Assembly (NCBI GenBank): GCA_937991535.1
Contig: CALKHN010000041.1
Location: forward strand, 48,448-112,447
Direction: 5' to 3'
Length of the DNA stretch: 64,000 nt
Source of the DNA: an uncultured Sphingobacteriales bacterium
GTDB lineage: Bacteria; Bacteroidota; Bacteroidia; Chitinophagales; Chitinophagaceae
Positions within the stretch are counted from its first letter, which is position 1; each line of letters starts with the position of its first letter. Both the position numbers and the translations under genes were made by a program. This document shows, piece after piece, positions 1-8,702 of this stretch. A model generated the notes under the pieces. It was not told where the DNA came from. It ran no database searches and saw only the letters and a list, made by a program, of their open reading frames with translations.

Positions 1-114
1 CTTTACATTCAGGCAATTGCAATAGCAATGTGTTATCTTATGAAATATCTTTAAGATAAAGTCCTGACCATTATTAATGGGCTTAAGTAATCCATCCTTC
101 TATAACCGGAATGT

Positions 115-1164
115 ATGTTCACTAAAAAAAATCTTTCCCCCCGCCAGTTGGCGGGCTTTACGGCATTTTTTATTGCGCTTCCTGTAGCTGCGGGCATATT
201 TTTATTAAAGCCACTGTGGTGGGCGTTTATAATAGCGTTTGTTATTGTTATGGCCGGAAGTTACGCCTTGATATTATATACCCTTCAACGGTTTATTTAC
301 AGAAAAATCAAACTCATCTATAAATTCATTTATCAAACAAAAGCCAGTAAAAGAGAGGAATTTTATTATAAGAGTTTACTCCCGCAAAAAAGTATGGACG
401 AAGTAAGTGAAGATGTTGAAAAATGGGCTGAGCAAAAGAAAAAAGAAATTGAAATATTAAAAGCAAATGAAGCCTTTCGTAAAGAATTTCTGCAAAATCT
501 TTCGCACGAGTTAAAAACACCCATTTTTGCCATACAGGGATATGTAGAAACTTTGTTGGCAGGAGCTGCAGAGAACACAGAAGTAAGCACAAAATTTTTA
601 AATAGCACGTCAAAAAATGTATCCCGGCTGGTAAACCTGCTCAATGACCTGGATGAGATCACCAGGCTGGAAAGCGGGGAACAAATACTATACAAGCAAA
701 ATTTCATTATACAGGATCTTGTTCGGGAAGTGTTTGATTCACTTTCTCTGCTGGCCACGAAAAAAGGGATAAGACTAGGACTAAAAAAGGGCTGCGAAGC
801 TCCTATTGTTGTTTTTGCCGACAAAGAAAAAATAAGGCAGGTGCTTATTAATCTCACAGACAATGCTATAAAATATGGCAAAACCAATGGCAATGTAACC
901 GCCAGCGCTTATATAACAGACGAAAGGCACGTGCTGGTGGAAATTAGCGATGACGGCATTGGGATTGCTGAAGAACACATTCCACGGATATCTGAAAGGT
1001 TTTACCGCACCGATGCCGCCAGGAGCAGGAAAGAAGGAGGAAGCGGGCTGGGACTTGCTATTTGCAAACATATCATTGAAGCGCACGGCCAAAGTATTCA
1101 TATTCGCAGCAAACCAGATGTAGGCACCACCTTCGGCTTTATTTTGAATGCAAGAAAAGAGTAG
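115..1164 (+). CDS. Sensor histidine kinase (PhoR-like, two-component)
   Basis: Membrane sensor kinase that would autophosphorylate and pass phosphate to a response regulator. Seen: two adjacent hydrophobic segments (about residues 14-32 and 35-57), a basic coiled linker, the HisKA motif LSHELKTP with His at about 131, an N-box near 245 (NLTDNAIKYG), a G1 box DDGIGI near 279 and a G2 box GSGLGLAI near 307. The loop between the membrane segments is only a few residues, so there is no real periplasmic sensor domain; the signal is probably sensed in or at the membrane. No response regulator follows in this window; it may lie just left of base 1. An ATG four bases upstream (111) is out of frame. 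Family call is firm, signal unknown. Confidence 0.93.
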   Translation: MFTKKNLSPRQLAGFTAFFIALPVAAGIFLLKPLWWAFIIAFVIVMAGSYALILYTLQRFIYRKIKLIYKFIYQTKASKREEFYYKSLLPQKSMDEVSEDVEKWAEQKKKEIEILKANEAFRKEFLQNLSHELKTPIFAIQGYVETLLAGAAENTEVSTKFLNSTSKNVSRLVNLLNDLDEITRLESGEQILYKQNFIIQDLVREVFDSLSLLATKKGIRLGLKKGCEAPIVVFADKEKIRQVLINLTDNAIKYGKTNGNVTASAYITDERHVLVEISDDGIGIAEEHIPRISERFYRTDAARSRKEGGSGLGLAICKHIIEAHGQSIHIRSKPDVGTTFGFILNARKE

Positions 1165-1324
1165 CACTTATAAAGTAAGTAAAAAGTCCATGTGAAACCA
1201 CTTACATCACCGTAAAAATACTATCGAAAGGCTTGCCAGACGCGATTTTAAGCACGAAAATTCTTGCAAAAATCAAAAAACATTGTAATTTAGTCCCAGT
1301 TTTCATAGGGTACGGATTAAAAAC

Positions 1325-1348
1325 GGGCCAGGGTTTCCACCCAGGCCC
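1325..1348. terminator. GC-rich hairpin between convergent genes
   Basis: Arms of 10 bases with one mismatch around a 4-base loop (TTCC), lying between the end of the sensor kinase (+) and the end of the deacetylase (-). No strong T-run follows directly on either strand, so it may be a weak bidirectional terminator or only a repeat. Confidence 0.4.
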
Positions 1349-1401
1349 AATTTATTAATATGATTTTTTTCTGATTTATTTTTAAGTTGAAAACAAGGTT
1401 T

Positions 1402-2025
1402 TTATAAATTAAGTTTCTCAAATCTATATCCGTTTTCAGTAAAGTGCGTCAGTACTTTCGGTAACGTATAGACTAAGTTTGACCACGCTTTTTCACTGTC
1501 GTGAAAAACAATAATATTTCCCGGCTCAGCAGAGCGCATTACATTTTTTAAGCAGGATTCTCCTGAAACTGCGGCATCAAAATCGCCGCTCAGTACCGAC
1601 CACATTACCACTTTCATTTTAAAAGAATCCGTAAGGTATTTGAGTTGAAATTTTGATATTTTCCCATAAGGAGGCCTGAACAAAACGGAATCAATATTTT
1701 TGCTTGCTTCTGCAATGTCTTTGAAATATGCCATATCATTCACTTTCCATCCATTTAAGTGATTGAAAGTATGATTGCCTGCACGGTGCCCCTCATTTAA
1801 AATACGGCGATAAATATCAGTGTGGTGGGTTACATTTTTGCCAACACAAAAAAATGTAGCTTTTGCATTATATTTTTCCAACTCATTCAATACAAAAGAT
1901 GTAGCCTGCGGATGCGGCCCATCATCAAAAGTGAGGTATAAAACCTTTTCATCCGCTGGCATTTCCCATATACAGGCAGGGTATAACTTTTTTATCCACC
2001 ACGGTGTTTTTACAAAATAAAACAT
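1402..2025 (-). CDS. Polysaccharide deacetylase (NodB homology, CE4)
   Basis: Metal-dependent de-N-acetylase family that removes acetyl groups from amino-sugar polymers such as peptidoglycan or chitin fragments. Seen: TFDDGP (motif 1, about residue 33), HTFNH (metal-binding His pair, about 82), RPPYG (motif 3, about 117), a W..D-type motif 4 (SGDFDA) and VFHD (motif 5). At 207 aa it is the bare catalytic domain, with no clear signal peptide or binding module, so location is uncertain. It is divergent from gltX, with 68 bases between the two starts. All metal and catalytic motifs appear intact; substrate unknown. Confidence 0.9.
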   Translation of the reverse strand: MFYFVKTPWWIKKLYPACIWEMPADEKVLYLTFDDGPHPQATSFVLNELEKYNAKATFFCVGKNVTHHTDIYRRILNEGHRAGNHTFNHLNGWKVNDMAYFKDIAEASKNIDSVLFRPPYGKISKFQLKYLTDSFKMKVVMWSVLSGDFDAAVSGESCLKNVMRSAEPGNIIVFHDSEKAWSNLVYTLPKVLTHFTENGYRFEKLNL

Positions 2026-2079
2026 GCGCTTATTTTTTTACAAGGTAATGGTATTCCTGCAAGATTGATTTATCCACCT

Positions 2080-2087
2080 TACTTTTG
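2080..2087 (+). promoter_or_regulatory. -7 promoter box of gltX
   Basis: Exact Bacteroidota -7 box (TAnnTTTG, here TACTTTTG) ending 6 bases before the ATG at 2094. A TTG lies at 2065-2067 but too close for the usual -33 spacing. If the box is used, the transcript would start at or next to the start codon. Confidence 0.55.
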
Positions 2088-2093
2088 CGATCT

Positions 2094-3623
2094 ATGCACA
2101 CAACAAAAAAAGTACGCGTTAGGTTTGCGCCCAGCCCTACCGGCGGACTGCATCTTGGCGGCGTAAGGACTGTTTTATATAACTACCTGTTTGCAAAGCA
2201 GCACCAGGGAGATTTTATTCTTCGCATTGAAGATACCGACCAAAGCCGCTATGTGCCGGGAGCTGAGGAATATATATTCAGTTGCCTGAAATGGACGGGA
2301 CTTGAACCGGATGAAAGCCCCATCCATGGGGGTGCATACGGGCCCTACCGCCAAAGTGAAAGAAAGGCCTTGTACAGGCAGTACGCCGATCAACTGGTGA
2401 AAAACGGATATGCATACTACGCATTTGATTCTCCCGGGGAACTGGAAAAAATGCGGGAGGATTTTAAAACTGAGCAAAATCCTGCTCCTCAATATGATCA
2501 TACAGTACGATCCCAAATGCGCAACTCCCTGACTTTAGCTGAAAGCGAAGTAAAAAAATTATTAGATGAAAATACCAGGCATGTAATACGCATCAAAATG
2601 CCGGAAAATGAAACGGTAAGTTTTACCGACATGATCCGTGGCGAAGTAAGCTTTAACACTTCGGTTGTTGATGATAAGGTATTGCTGAAAGCCGATGGCA
2701 TGCCAACGTATCACCTGGCAGTGGTGGTGGATGATCATTTAATGGAGATCAGTCATGCCTTTCGCGGAGAGGAGTGGTTGCCCAGCGCTCCTGTACATAT
2801 TTTGCTATGGAAATATTTATTTGGGCTGGATGCCATGCCACAGTGGGCACACCTGCCGCTGATACTGGGGCCAAACGGGAAGCTCAGCAAAAGAGATGGC
2901 GCTAAATATGGCTTCCCGGTTTTTGCCATGAGCTGGACCGACGCCAAAACCAATGAGCTTACAGAAGGGTTTAAAGAAAAAGGATTTTTGCCGGAAGCCT
3001 TCATCAACCTGCTGGCTGTATTGGGATGGAATGACGGCACGGAGCAGGAAATCTTTTCTAAAGCAGAATTGATTGAAAAGTTTTCTATAGAAAGAGTACA
3101 CAGCGGCGGCGCCAGATTCGATTACGAAAAAGCGAAATGGTTCAACCATGAATGGATAAAGAGGTTAGAGGTTGCAGGTCTCAGGGAGCAGGTTAAGCAG
3201 GTTTTTAGCGATAAAGGAATTCATATAACCGATGAACAGCTTCTGGATAAAGTGATAGCGCTAGTGAAAGAACGCTGTCATTTGCTTACTGATTTTGCAC
3301 AGCAGGGTGCTTTCTTTTTTAAAGCCCCCGAACAATATGACATGAACGCTGTTAAACCCAAATGGAATGAAGCGAAACAGGTGTTCTTTGCTGAACTGAT
3401 CCGCAATTTTGAATTGAGCAATAACTGGATTGCACATGATTTAGAAACCGGTTTTAAAGAGATGGCAGCAGCGCACCGGATCAAACCAGGCGAACTACTG
3501 TTGCCATTCCGCATAATGCTGGTGGGCGGCAAATTTGGCCCGCATGTGTTTGACATTGCGGAACTACTGGGTAAGGAAGAAACGGTTGCAAGGATAAAAC
3601 ATTTGCTGGCATTGCTGCAGTAA
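2094..3623 (+). CDS. gltX: Glutamate--tRNA ligase
   Basis: Charges tRNA-Glu with glutamate in the cytoplasm. Class I synthetase: the HIGH-type signature is in APSPTGGLHLGG near the N-terminus and the KMSKS-type loop is KLSKRDG at about residue 264. The 509-aa length is normal for the family. The first ATG (2094) is preferred over the upstream in-frame TTG at 2085, which would overlap the promoter box. The intact motifs and full length make this a secure essential gene. It is transcribed away from the deacetylase gene. Confidence 0.97.
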   Translation: MHTTKKVRVRFAPSPTGGLHLGGVRTVLYNYLFAKQHQGDFILRIEDTDQSRYVPGAEEYIFSCLKWTGLEPDESPIHGGAYGPYRQSERKALYRQYADQLVKNGYAYYAFDSPGELEKMREDFKTEQNPAPQYDHTVRSQMRNSLTLAESEVKKLLDENTRHVIRIKMPENETVSFTDMIRGEVSFNTSVVDDKVLLKADGMPTYHLAVVVDDHLMEISHAFRGEEWLPSAPVHILLWKYLFGLDAMPQWAHLPLILGPNGKLSKRDGAKYGFPVFAMSWTDAKTNELTEGFKEKGFLPEAFINLLAVLGWNDGTEQEIFSKAELIEKFSIERVHSGGARFDYEKAKWFNHEWIKRLEVAGLREQVKQVFSDKGIHITDEQLLDKVIALVKERCHLLTDFAQQGAFFFKAPEQYDMNAVKPKWNEAKQVFFAELIRNFELSNNWIAHDLETGFKEMAAAHRIKPGELLLPFRIMLVGGKFGPHVFDIAELLGKEETVARIKHLLALLQ

Positions 3624-3688
3624 AAGCATACAGGCTTTTTCGTGGGACTCAGTGGCTTGGGGCATAAAAATGCTGAAAGTCTCCGATG

Positions 3689-3906
3689 TCATTTATGTAC
3701 CCAGGCATAGTGAATGCTGTTTATTTTTTTCTTATTTTCCTTATCCGTCACCTTACTGAAATCAGCCTCATTGGTGATGTCATTCCATTCTTCTTCAACT
3801 CTCTCCTGAACAATTTCATATAAGCCAGTTTCAACTCTGTTTCATCCATATAGCGAAGCTTATCTACAATCAATGCAAAAACAGATGGCGGCTGTTTCGT
3901 TTCCAT
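3689..3906 (-). pseudogene. Small hypothetical protein, frameshifted
   Basis: Read from the ATG at 3906 (minus strand), the frame opens METKQPPSVFALIVDKLRYM and then leaves sense. A second frame carries a strongly protein-like acidic/helical stretch (EEEWNDITNEADFSK, then INSIHYAWVHK) ending in TGA at 3689-3691. The total of 218 bases is not a multiple of three, so one indel near position 3835 separates the halves. The joined product would be a helical protein of about 72 residues. Function unknown. It lies between gltX and a repeat-rich stretch, which fits a decaying gene. Confidence 0.55.
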
Positions 3907-4003
3907 ACACGGCATTTATATGTAATGTACTAATTATTTACAGGTTTTGATGCCGGGAGTAAAGTGGGGCATATTTCAATTTTTCGAAGGCGGGGTAATC
4001 CTG

Positions 4004-4133
4004 GGCAGATGCCTCCTTCGTTGGCATGACAGACGACAGGGATATGTTCTGCAGTAGGGCAATTGTTCAGCATTTGTACTATTGTTCAACATATATTCTC
4101 CAGCTTGTCATTCCGACGCAGGAGGAATCTACC
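4004..4133. repeat. Inverted pair of REP-like 28-mers (REPIN-like)
   Basis: The 28 bases at 4004-4031 match the reverse complement of 4106-4133 at about 22 of 28 positions (consensus TGTCATnCCnACGnAGGAGG, then nATCT). Two inverted copies about 75 bases apart are the layout of a REPIN. Repeats of this type are scattered through many Bacteroidota genomes; genome-wide copy number cannot be judged from this window. Confidence 0.6.
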
Positions 4134-4230
4134 ATAGCAGTAGTACATCAACCGCGAAAACTTGAAATACGTCCGGAAAGCGGCTGACATTGGTTTTAGA
4201 AGTGATCATCTCAAATGTTCACCCCGGCAT

Positions 4231-4268
4231 CCATTTTAAAGTGGTCGAATTTGACCACTTTAAAATGG
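4231..4268. repeat. Perfect 16-bp-arm palindrome
   Basis: Arms 4231-4246 and 4253-4268 are perfectly complementary (CCATTTTAAAGTGGTC) around a 6-base loop GAATTT. There is no T-run, so it is not a simple terminator. It sits 210 bases upstream of the unknown gene at 4478 and could be a protein-binding site or a mobile-repeat core. Confidence 0.7.
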
Positions 4269-4477
4269 AACTGTTCGAATCTTCCTATTAAATTAAAATT
4301 TAACATCATATTTTTTTATCTTTAAGACTTACTGAGCACAATAAGCTATTAAAAACAGGAATCAAAACAAACAGGATTATTCAACTGGCTGGGCTCACAA
4401 TAATTATAGCTGCTCTTATATATATATTGCAATCAAAGCATAAAAACTCATTCACTGTATAACGTATCAATGACTCC

Positions 4478-5584
4478 ATGCCCACCCCCTACCAAATCAC
4501 CCACGCCATTGCCGCTATTGAAAACCCGTATCCGCCGGATGACTTCATAAAAACCTACAAAGATTTTTTGCGGGTGCGGGATGTGTTGACCTATTACCAG
4601 TACAACCCCAAAGTGCTCGCGTCGCTGGCGGATATGCTGGATAGCCTGTGGTACAGCAAAGAAAGGATCAGCAGGATATCGCTGCTTACCAGCATCAAAC
4701 AATATGGCGTAAGGGTGAAGGCGGTGAGGGAATACTATGGCAGGACGAAAGGTTTGCTGCATCCGTTTCCTGTCGAAACGAACCGGAAAATATGCCGGGC
4801 GTTTCAACGCTGTTTTGATAGCGAATTACCCATCAGCCGTAAACAGGCAGAAAACATTAAAGTGCTCTGCAACAGCCTGCTCATCGGGGCGCCTCTTGGC
4901 GCTGAGGAAGAACAGTGGCTATGCAGCAATGCAGACGAATCGCCCATGATCCTGAACAGACTACTCCGCTACCCCGTGGCTTCCCCGGTTATCAGCGCAT
5001 GGGCTGGCTTACAGTACTATAGCCACCGCTACAGCGAACGCCGAACGGAGATGGTGGGATGGATGCTGGATGAAAACCCGGATTTTGAAATAGATGAACA
5101 AACCCTGATCGCCGACTTTGAATACCTCAACAGAAAAGACAAAGCGGCCGTCCGCCAGTTTGATGAAGAGTGGGAGGCAAAAGAAATTATGGATAATGAA
5201 CTGGGACCATTACTCCTGGATCCAAATAAAAGGTCACCCGATCTTTTTGGCTTTGGCAGCCCGCCCCCAAGTTACTATTCCGATGAACCCAAACTGGAGC
5301 TAAGTAAACGCCCTTACCGGATCCCCACACTCAGCACAGATTATTCAAAATACAAAACCAGCCTGCCGGATTTCAATAAACTTACAACCGAATTTTACAG
5401 GGATTTGCTGCTCCTGCAAAATAAAACCATGCTCTGGGCAATTACCTATTCCAGGCTGCCTTTGCCTGTAAAGGAAGAACTGCTGATAAAAAATTATGAA
5501 GAGTCGTCTGCCAACAGCTTTTTCACTATCTGCAAGCGGCTGAAGTCGGTTAACCTGCTGCAATGGCTGAAAGAGCAGGGTTGA
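4478..5584 (+). CDS. Hypothetical protein, 368 aa
   Basis: I do not recognise a family. The protein is soluble-looking, without signal peptide or membrane segment, and rich in Tyr, Leu and charged residues. The first 130 residues look alpha-helical; a Pro/Ser/Tyr-rich linker (about 260-300, with GSPPPSYYSDEP) leads to a helical C-terminal part. Codon use and base composition resemble the neighbours, and the frame is open for 1.1 kb, so it is very likely a real gene. It stands alone between long intergenic stretches on both sides. It could be lineage-specific; no function is assigned. Confidence 0.75.
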   Translation: MPTPYQITHAIAAIENPYPPDDFIKTYKDFLRVRDVLTYYQYNPKVLASLADMLDSLWYSKERISRISLLTSIKQYGVRVKAVREYYGRTKGLLHPFPVETNRKICRAFQRCFDSELPISRKQAENIKVLCNSLLIGAPLGAEEEQWLCSNADESPMILNRLLRYPVASPVISAWAGLQYYSHRYSERRTEMVGWMLDENPDFEIDEQTLIADFEYLNRKDKAAVRQFDEEWEAKEIMDNELGPLLLDPNKRSPDLFGFGSPPPSYYSDEPKLELSKRPYRIPTLSTDYSKYKTSLPDFNKLTTEFYRDLLLLQNKTMLWAITYSRLPLPVKEELLIKNYEESSANSFFTICKRLKSVNLLQWLKEQG

Positions 5585-5777
5585 ATGCTGGAGGTGTTTC
5601 GCGAAACAGAAACCACGGCTCAGGGAGAACTATATTGTTCCGGCAATTTATAATTACGTTTCGGGTAATGTTTTAAAATCGCAGTTTAGGGATTTGAATA
5701 CGTCCTGATTCGAGAAAAAATGCATCAGGTGTTCTATTGCTGAGTTCACAGTAACATCAAAGCCTAATCAGGGCATT

Positions 5778-5805
5778 CCCGAAATCGGCCGCAATCGATT
5801 TCGGG
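5778..5805. terminator. Hairpin terminator-like element
   Basis: Perfect 10-bp stem (CCCGAAATCG with its complement) around an 8-base loop, followed on the + strand by GCGGC and five T. It is downstream of the 368-aa gene by about 190 bases. Confidence 0.5.
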
Positions 5806-5806
5806 C

Positions 5807-5854
5807 GGCTTTTTGTGTTACTTTTTTCCGCAAAAAAGTAACAAAAGAAAAGCC
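5807..5854. repeat. Long A/T-rich hairpin
   Basis: GGCTTTT pairs with AAAAGCC, and inside it GTTACTTTTTT pairs with AAAAAAGTAAC around the loop CCGC. It directly abuts the preceding hairpin, giving two adjacent stem-loops with T- and A-runs that could stop transcription from either side. The rest of 5585-6149 shows no gene that I can support. Confidence 0.6.
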
Positions 5855-6149
5855 AGGGACTTGTAATTGAGAGAAACCCGGGTTCATACGGTAACAAACT
5901 TTGCCATCTCCTGACTCAATACCCCATCCCAAACGCCCACAACGGCAATTTGCTTGCAGGATAATCCAGGTCTGCTATAAACGAAATATATCTTGCACTT
6001 TCGAAAGCGCATTTGATAAATAATTTTGCGCATTGTATTATGCAATACTTATTAATTCGCCGGGGCCCCGCTCTTCATACAGTTGCCTGCTGTAATTGAC
6101 CCCTTCGGGAAGAAACCTTTATGTCTCCGCGTTTTCGAAGGCTCAAACC

Positions 6150-6893
6150 CTATAATTTTTCCACTACATGTTCCGGGAGAATATATCCCTCGTCCAGTTC
6201 TATGATCTGCAGGTTCCTGAATTCTATCCGGGCGCCTTCTGCTTCGAGGCACAAATAGCCCTTGCGCTGCGAAGACTGCCGGATGCCATTTACATATTTT
6301 CCGTTAACAGACAATTTAATCGTTCCATCTACACAAACAACGGTATAGGTATTCCATTCACCAACGCCCAGACACCTGTTCTCTATTGATTTGCTTCTTT
6401 CTCCACGCGGATTATCAGGAATGGTTTTGGTTTTGCCCGCCCCAAAAAGCTCGCCATGCACATAGGCGATGGGGGGTGTTTCTCCGTTGCGTTTGTTCTG
6501 GTTCACCCAGTCTAATTCCAGCATCTGCACTTCCACACCACTGGGCAGCCGGTTATGGTCTTCCGGCCGCGCATCACACCAAACAAAAATACCCGAGTTA
6601 CCGCCTTTTTCCATATGCCGCCATTCCACCTGCATTATAAAATTCTGGTACATTTTTTCCGACCGTACAACACCTATCGGCCAACCTTTGCCCACGAGGG
6701 TATCTCCTTTTTTATACCAGGTGGTATCCGTAGTATTTACATCTACCCAGCGCAAAGGCTCCCTGGTTGTATCACCGGTGATCAGTTTGCCAAAGTTTTT
6801 TCTTTCGCCGAACTCAAAAAGTATTTTTTGACTGAACACGGGAAGGCACAACGCAAGATTCAAAACGATAAGGACAGATTTCAATGATTTCAT
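6150..6893 (-). CDS. Secreted DUF1080 (3-keto-disaccharide hydrolase type) protein
   Basis: Secreted jelly-roll protein of the DUF1080/PF06439 family, whose characterised members hydrolyse 3-keto-glycosides or bind sugars. Seen: a signal peptide of about 21 residues ending VFSQ, then the family core with GGNSGIFVW near residue 97, the GVEVQMLE strand, an NTYTVVCVDG strand and a C-terminal GYLCLEAEGARIEFRNLQI. The 247-aa length is that of a single-domain member. It is monocistronic, divergent from the Usp gene. The Gfo/Idh oxidoreductase at 37875 is the other gene here of a type that often accompanies 3-keto-sugar metabolism, but the two are 31 kb apart. Confidence 0.88.
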   Translation of the reverse strand: MKSLKSVLIVLNLALCLPVFSQKILFEFGERKNFGKLITGDTTREPLRWVDVNTTDTTWYKKGDTLVGKGWPIGVVRSEKMYQNFIMQVEWRHMEKGGNSGIFVWCDARPEDHNRLPSGVEVQMLELDWVNQNKRNGETPPIAYVHGELFGAGKTKTIPDNPRGERSKSIENRCLGVGEWNTYTVVCVDGTIKLSVNGKYVNGIRQSSQRKGYLCLEAEGARIEFRNLQIIELDEGYILPEHVVEKL

Positions 6894-7077
6894 GTTATTG
6901 CTTTAAGAATACAGAAGTACAATATACTAAACAAACAATAACTACATGCGGCATCCGTTTACAGGGATTAATGCCAATCACCTGATAACAATCAACTCAT
7001 CTGCTCACACAAATTAGCGGTGGCAAGCGGGTATTTCGTATCTTCAAAATCACATTTGTCAATTAAACTACATATTC

Positions 7078-7905
7078 ATGAAAAAGATCATTGCCCCGGT
7101 AGATTTTTCCGAACCCGCTGTAAATGCTGCAAAATATGCTGTTCAGTTGGCGTCAGACCTGCCGGACAGCACCGTTATATTGTATTATGTGTATGAAACG
7201 ATCGTCGCCGGCTCCGACGGCACGCCCCTGATGATTGACCCCGATGCACGGAGAAATGTGGCGATGGCGGCATTAAATAACGTCAGGAATACGCTCAAAA
7301 ATATTTCAGAAGTGCCCATTGATGTGGTAGCGGAAGAAGGCCGCCTGGCGCCCAGTCTCGAAAAATATGTAAAACAGCAGGGAGCAGACCTTATTGTAAT
7401 GGGTATTACCGGCAGCAGCAGGATTGAACAGTTAATTATCGGCAGCAATACACTGAACGTGATCAGTAAAGATATTTGCCCGGTTTTTATTATACCTGGC
7501 AACGCCTCCTATAAAAAAATTGACAGGGCTATTTTTACCTCCGATCTCAAAAATGTGGAATCAACCACTCCGCTGCGACCCCTAAAGAAAGCTCTGGATA
7601 TGCTTCAGCCGGAACTGTATGTGGTGCATATAACTACAACCCGTTCGGCAGTACCTGAAGCGGATCTGGAAGAAAAAAGAAAACTGGAGCCATTGCTGAA
7701 AGATTATAACCCGCATTTCTTTTTTGTACTGGAAGAAGATTTTACAGCCGCAGTAGATAAATTCGCTGAAGAGTATCGTGCAGATATTATCATTACCGTT
7801 CCGCGTAAACACAGCTTCCTGGCGAGCCTGTTCAAAAGCAGCAATACGAAAAAACTTGCTTACCGCAGCAGCTTACCTATACTGGCTTTGCATTCGTGGG
7901 AATAA
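7078..7905 (+). CDS. Universal stress protein, two tandem Usp domains
   Basis: Cytoplasmic UspA-superfamily protein. Domain 1 (residues 1-142) has the typical start KKIIAPVDFSEPA and the nucleotide-binding motif as GITGSSRIEQLIIGSNT. Domain 2 (about 150-275) is degenerate: it has the fold pattern (RAIFTSDLKN at its start) but lacks a clear G-2x-G-9x-G(S/T) loop. The 275-aa length fits tandem Usp proteins of Bacteroidota. It is followed after 20 bases by the enoyl-CoA hydratase gene on the same strand, so the two may be co-transcribed. Confidence 0.92.
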   Translation: MKKIIAPVDFSEPAVNAAKYAVQLASDLPDSTVILYYVYETIVAGSDGTPLMIDPDARRNVAMAALNNVRNTLKNISEVPIDVVAEEGRLAPSLEKYVKQQGADLIVMGITGSSRIEQLIIGSNTLNVISKDICPVFIIPGNASYKKIDRAIFTSDLKNVESTTPLRPLKKALDMLQPELYVVHITTTRSAVPEADLEEKRKLEPLLKDYNPHFFFVLEEDFTAAVDKFAEEYRADIIITVPRKHSFLASLFKSSNTKKLAYRSSLPILALHSWE

Positions 7906-7925
7906 AATCGCTTAAATGAATTTTT

Positions 7926-8702
7926 ATGGAATCCTTGTTCTTATCTTTTCACAACCATACGCTGATCATCACAATCAACCGTCCGGATAAGCTGAATGCA
8001 CTTAACAGAACCGTAATAGAAGAACTGAGCCTGGTTATTGATGATGTGTACAATAATGCCGATATAAAATCAGCGGTTATAACCGGCAGTGGAAATAAAG
8101 CCTTTGTTGCAGGAGCCGATATTAGTGAATTTGCCGCGCTTGATGCCAAAGGCGGAAAAGCAATGGCAGAAAAAGGTCAAATGCAGGTATTTAATAAAAT
8201 TGAACAATGTTCCAAACCGGTTATAGCTGCAGTAAACGGGTTTGCTTTAGGCGGCGGATGCGAGCTGGCAATGGCCTGTCATTTCCGTATTGCCAGCGAC
8301 AATGCCAAATTCGGACAGCCGGAAGTGAATCTTGGTTTAATACCGGGATATGGGGGTACGCAACGATTAACGCAACTGATCGGCAAAGGACGCGCAATGG
8401 AATTGCTGATGACCGGTACTACGATTGACGCCCCCGCCGCCCTGCAATATGGATTGGTGAATTACGTGGTGCCCCGGGAAGAACTCATGGATAAAACCTT
8501 ATCCGTTGCCGGGCTTATCAATACGAAAGCACCATTGGCAATAGCAGGATGCATAAAGGCAGCCAACACCGTTTTTGATAAAAACAAAAACGGCTACGAA
8601 ACGGAAATAAATATTTTCGGGGAGCTTTTTGATACGGCCGACGCAAAAGAAGGCGCTGCCGCTTTTCTTGAAAAAAGACAGCCGGTATTTAAGGGACTTT
8701 AA
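7926..8702 (+). CDS. Enoyl-CoA hydratase/isomerase (crotonase family)
   Basis: Hydrates trans-2-enoyl-CoA in fatty-acid or branched-acid breakdown. Seen: the oxyanion-hole segment AGADISEFA (about residue 63) and GFALGGGCELAMACHFRIAS. Both catalytic glutamates expected of true hydratases are present, one in GCELA and one in FGQPEVNLGLIPGYGGTQRL. The 258-aa length is normal. The 3' end overlaps the convergent oxidoreductase gene by 14 bases. The CoA substrate cannot be told from sequence. Confidence 0.94.
   Translation: MESLFLSFHNHTLIITINRPDKLNALNRTVIEELSLVIDDVYNNADIKSAVITGSGNKAFVAGADISEFAALDAKGGKAMAEKGQMQVFNKIEQCSKPVIAAVNGFALGGGCELAMACHFRIASDNAKFGQPEVNLGLIPGYGGTQRLTQLIGKGRAMELLMTGTTIDAPAALQYGLVNYVVPREELMDKTLSVAGLINTKAPLAIAGCIKAANTVFDKNKNGYETEINIFGELFDTADAKEGAAAFLEKRQPVFKGL

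Noticed and set aside
366..893. 175-codon open frame antisense to the sensor kinase
   Set aside because: Ser/Phe/Leu-biased composition typical of the complement of a Lys/Glu-rich gene; the plus-strand frame has all kinase motifs.
4262..4275. TTCGAATC stretch resembling a tRNA T-arm
   Set aside because: No acceptor, D- or anticodon stem around it, and it overlaps the perfect palindrome.
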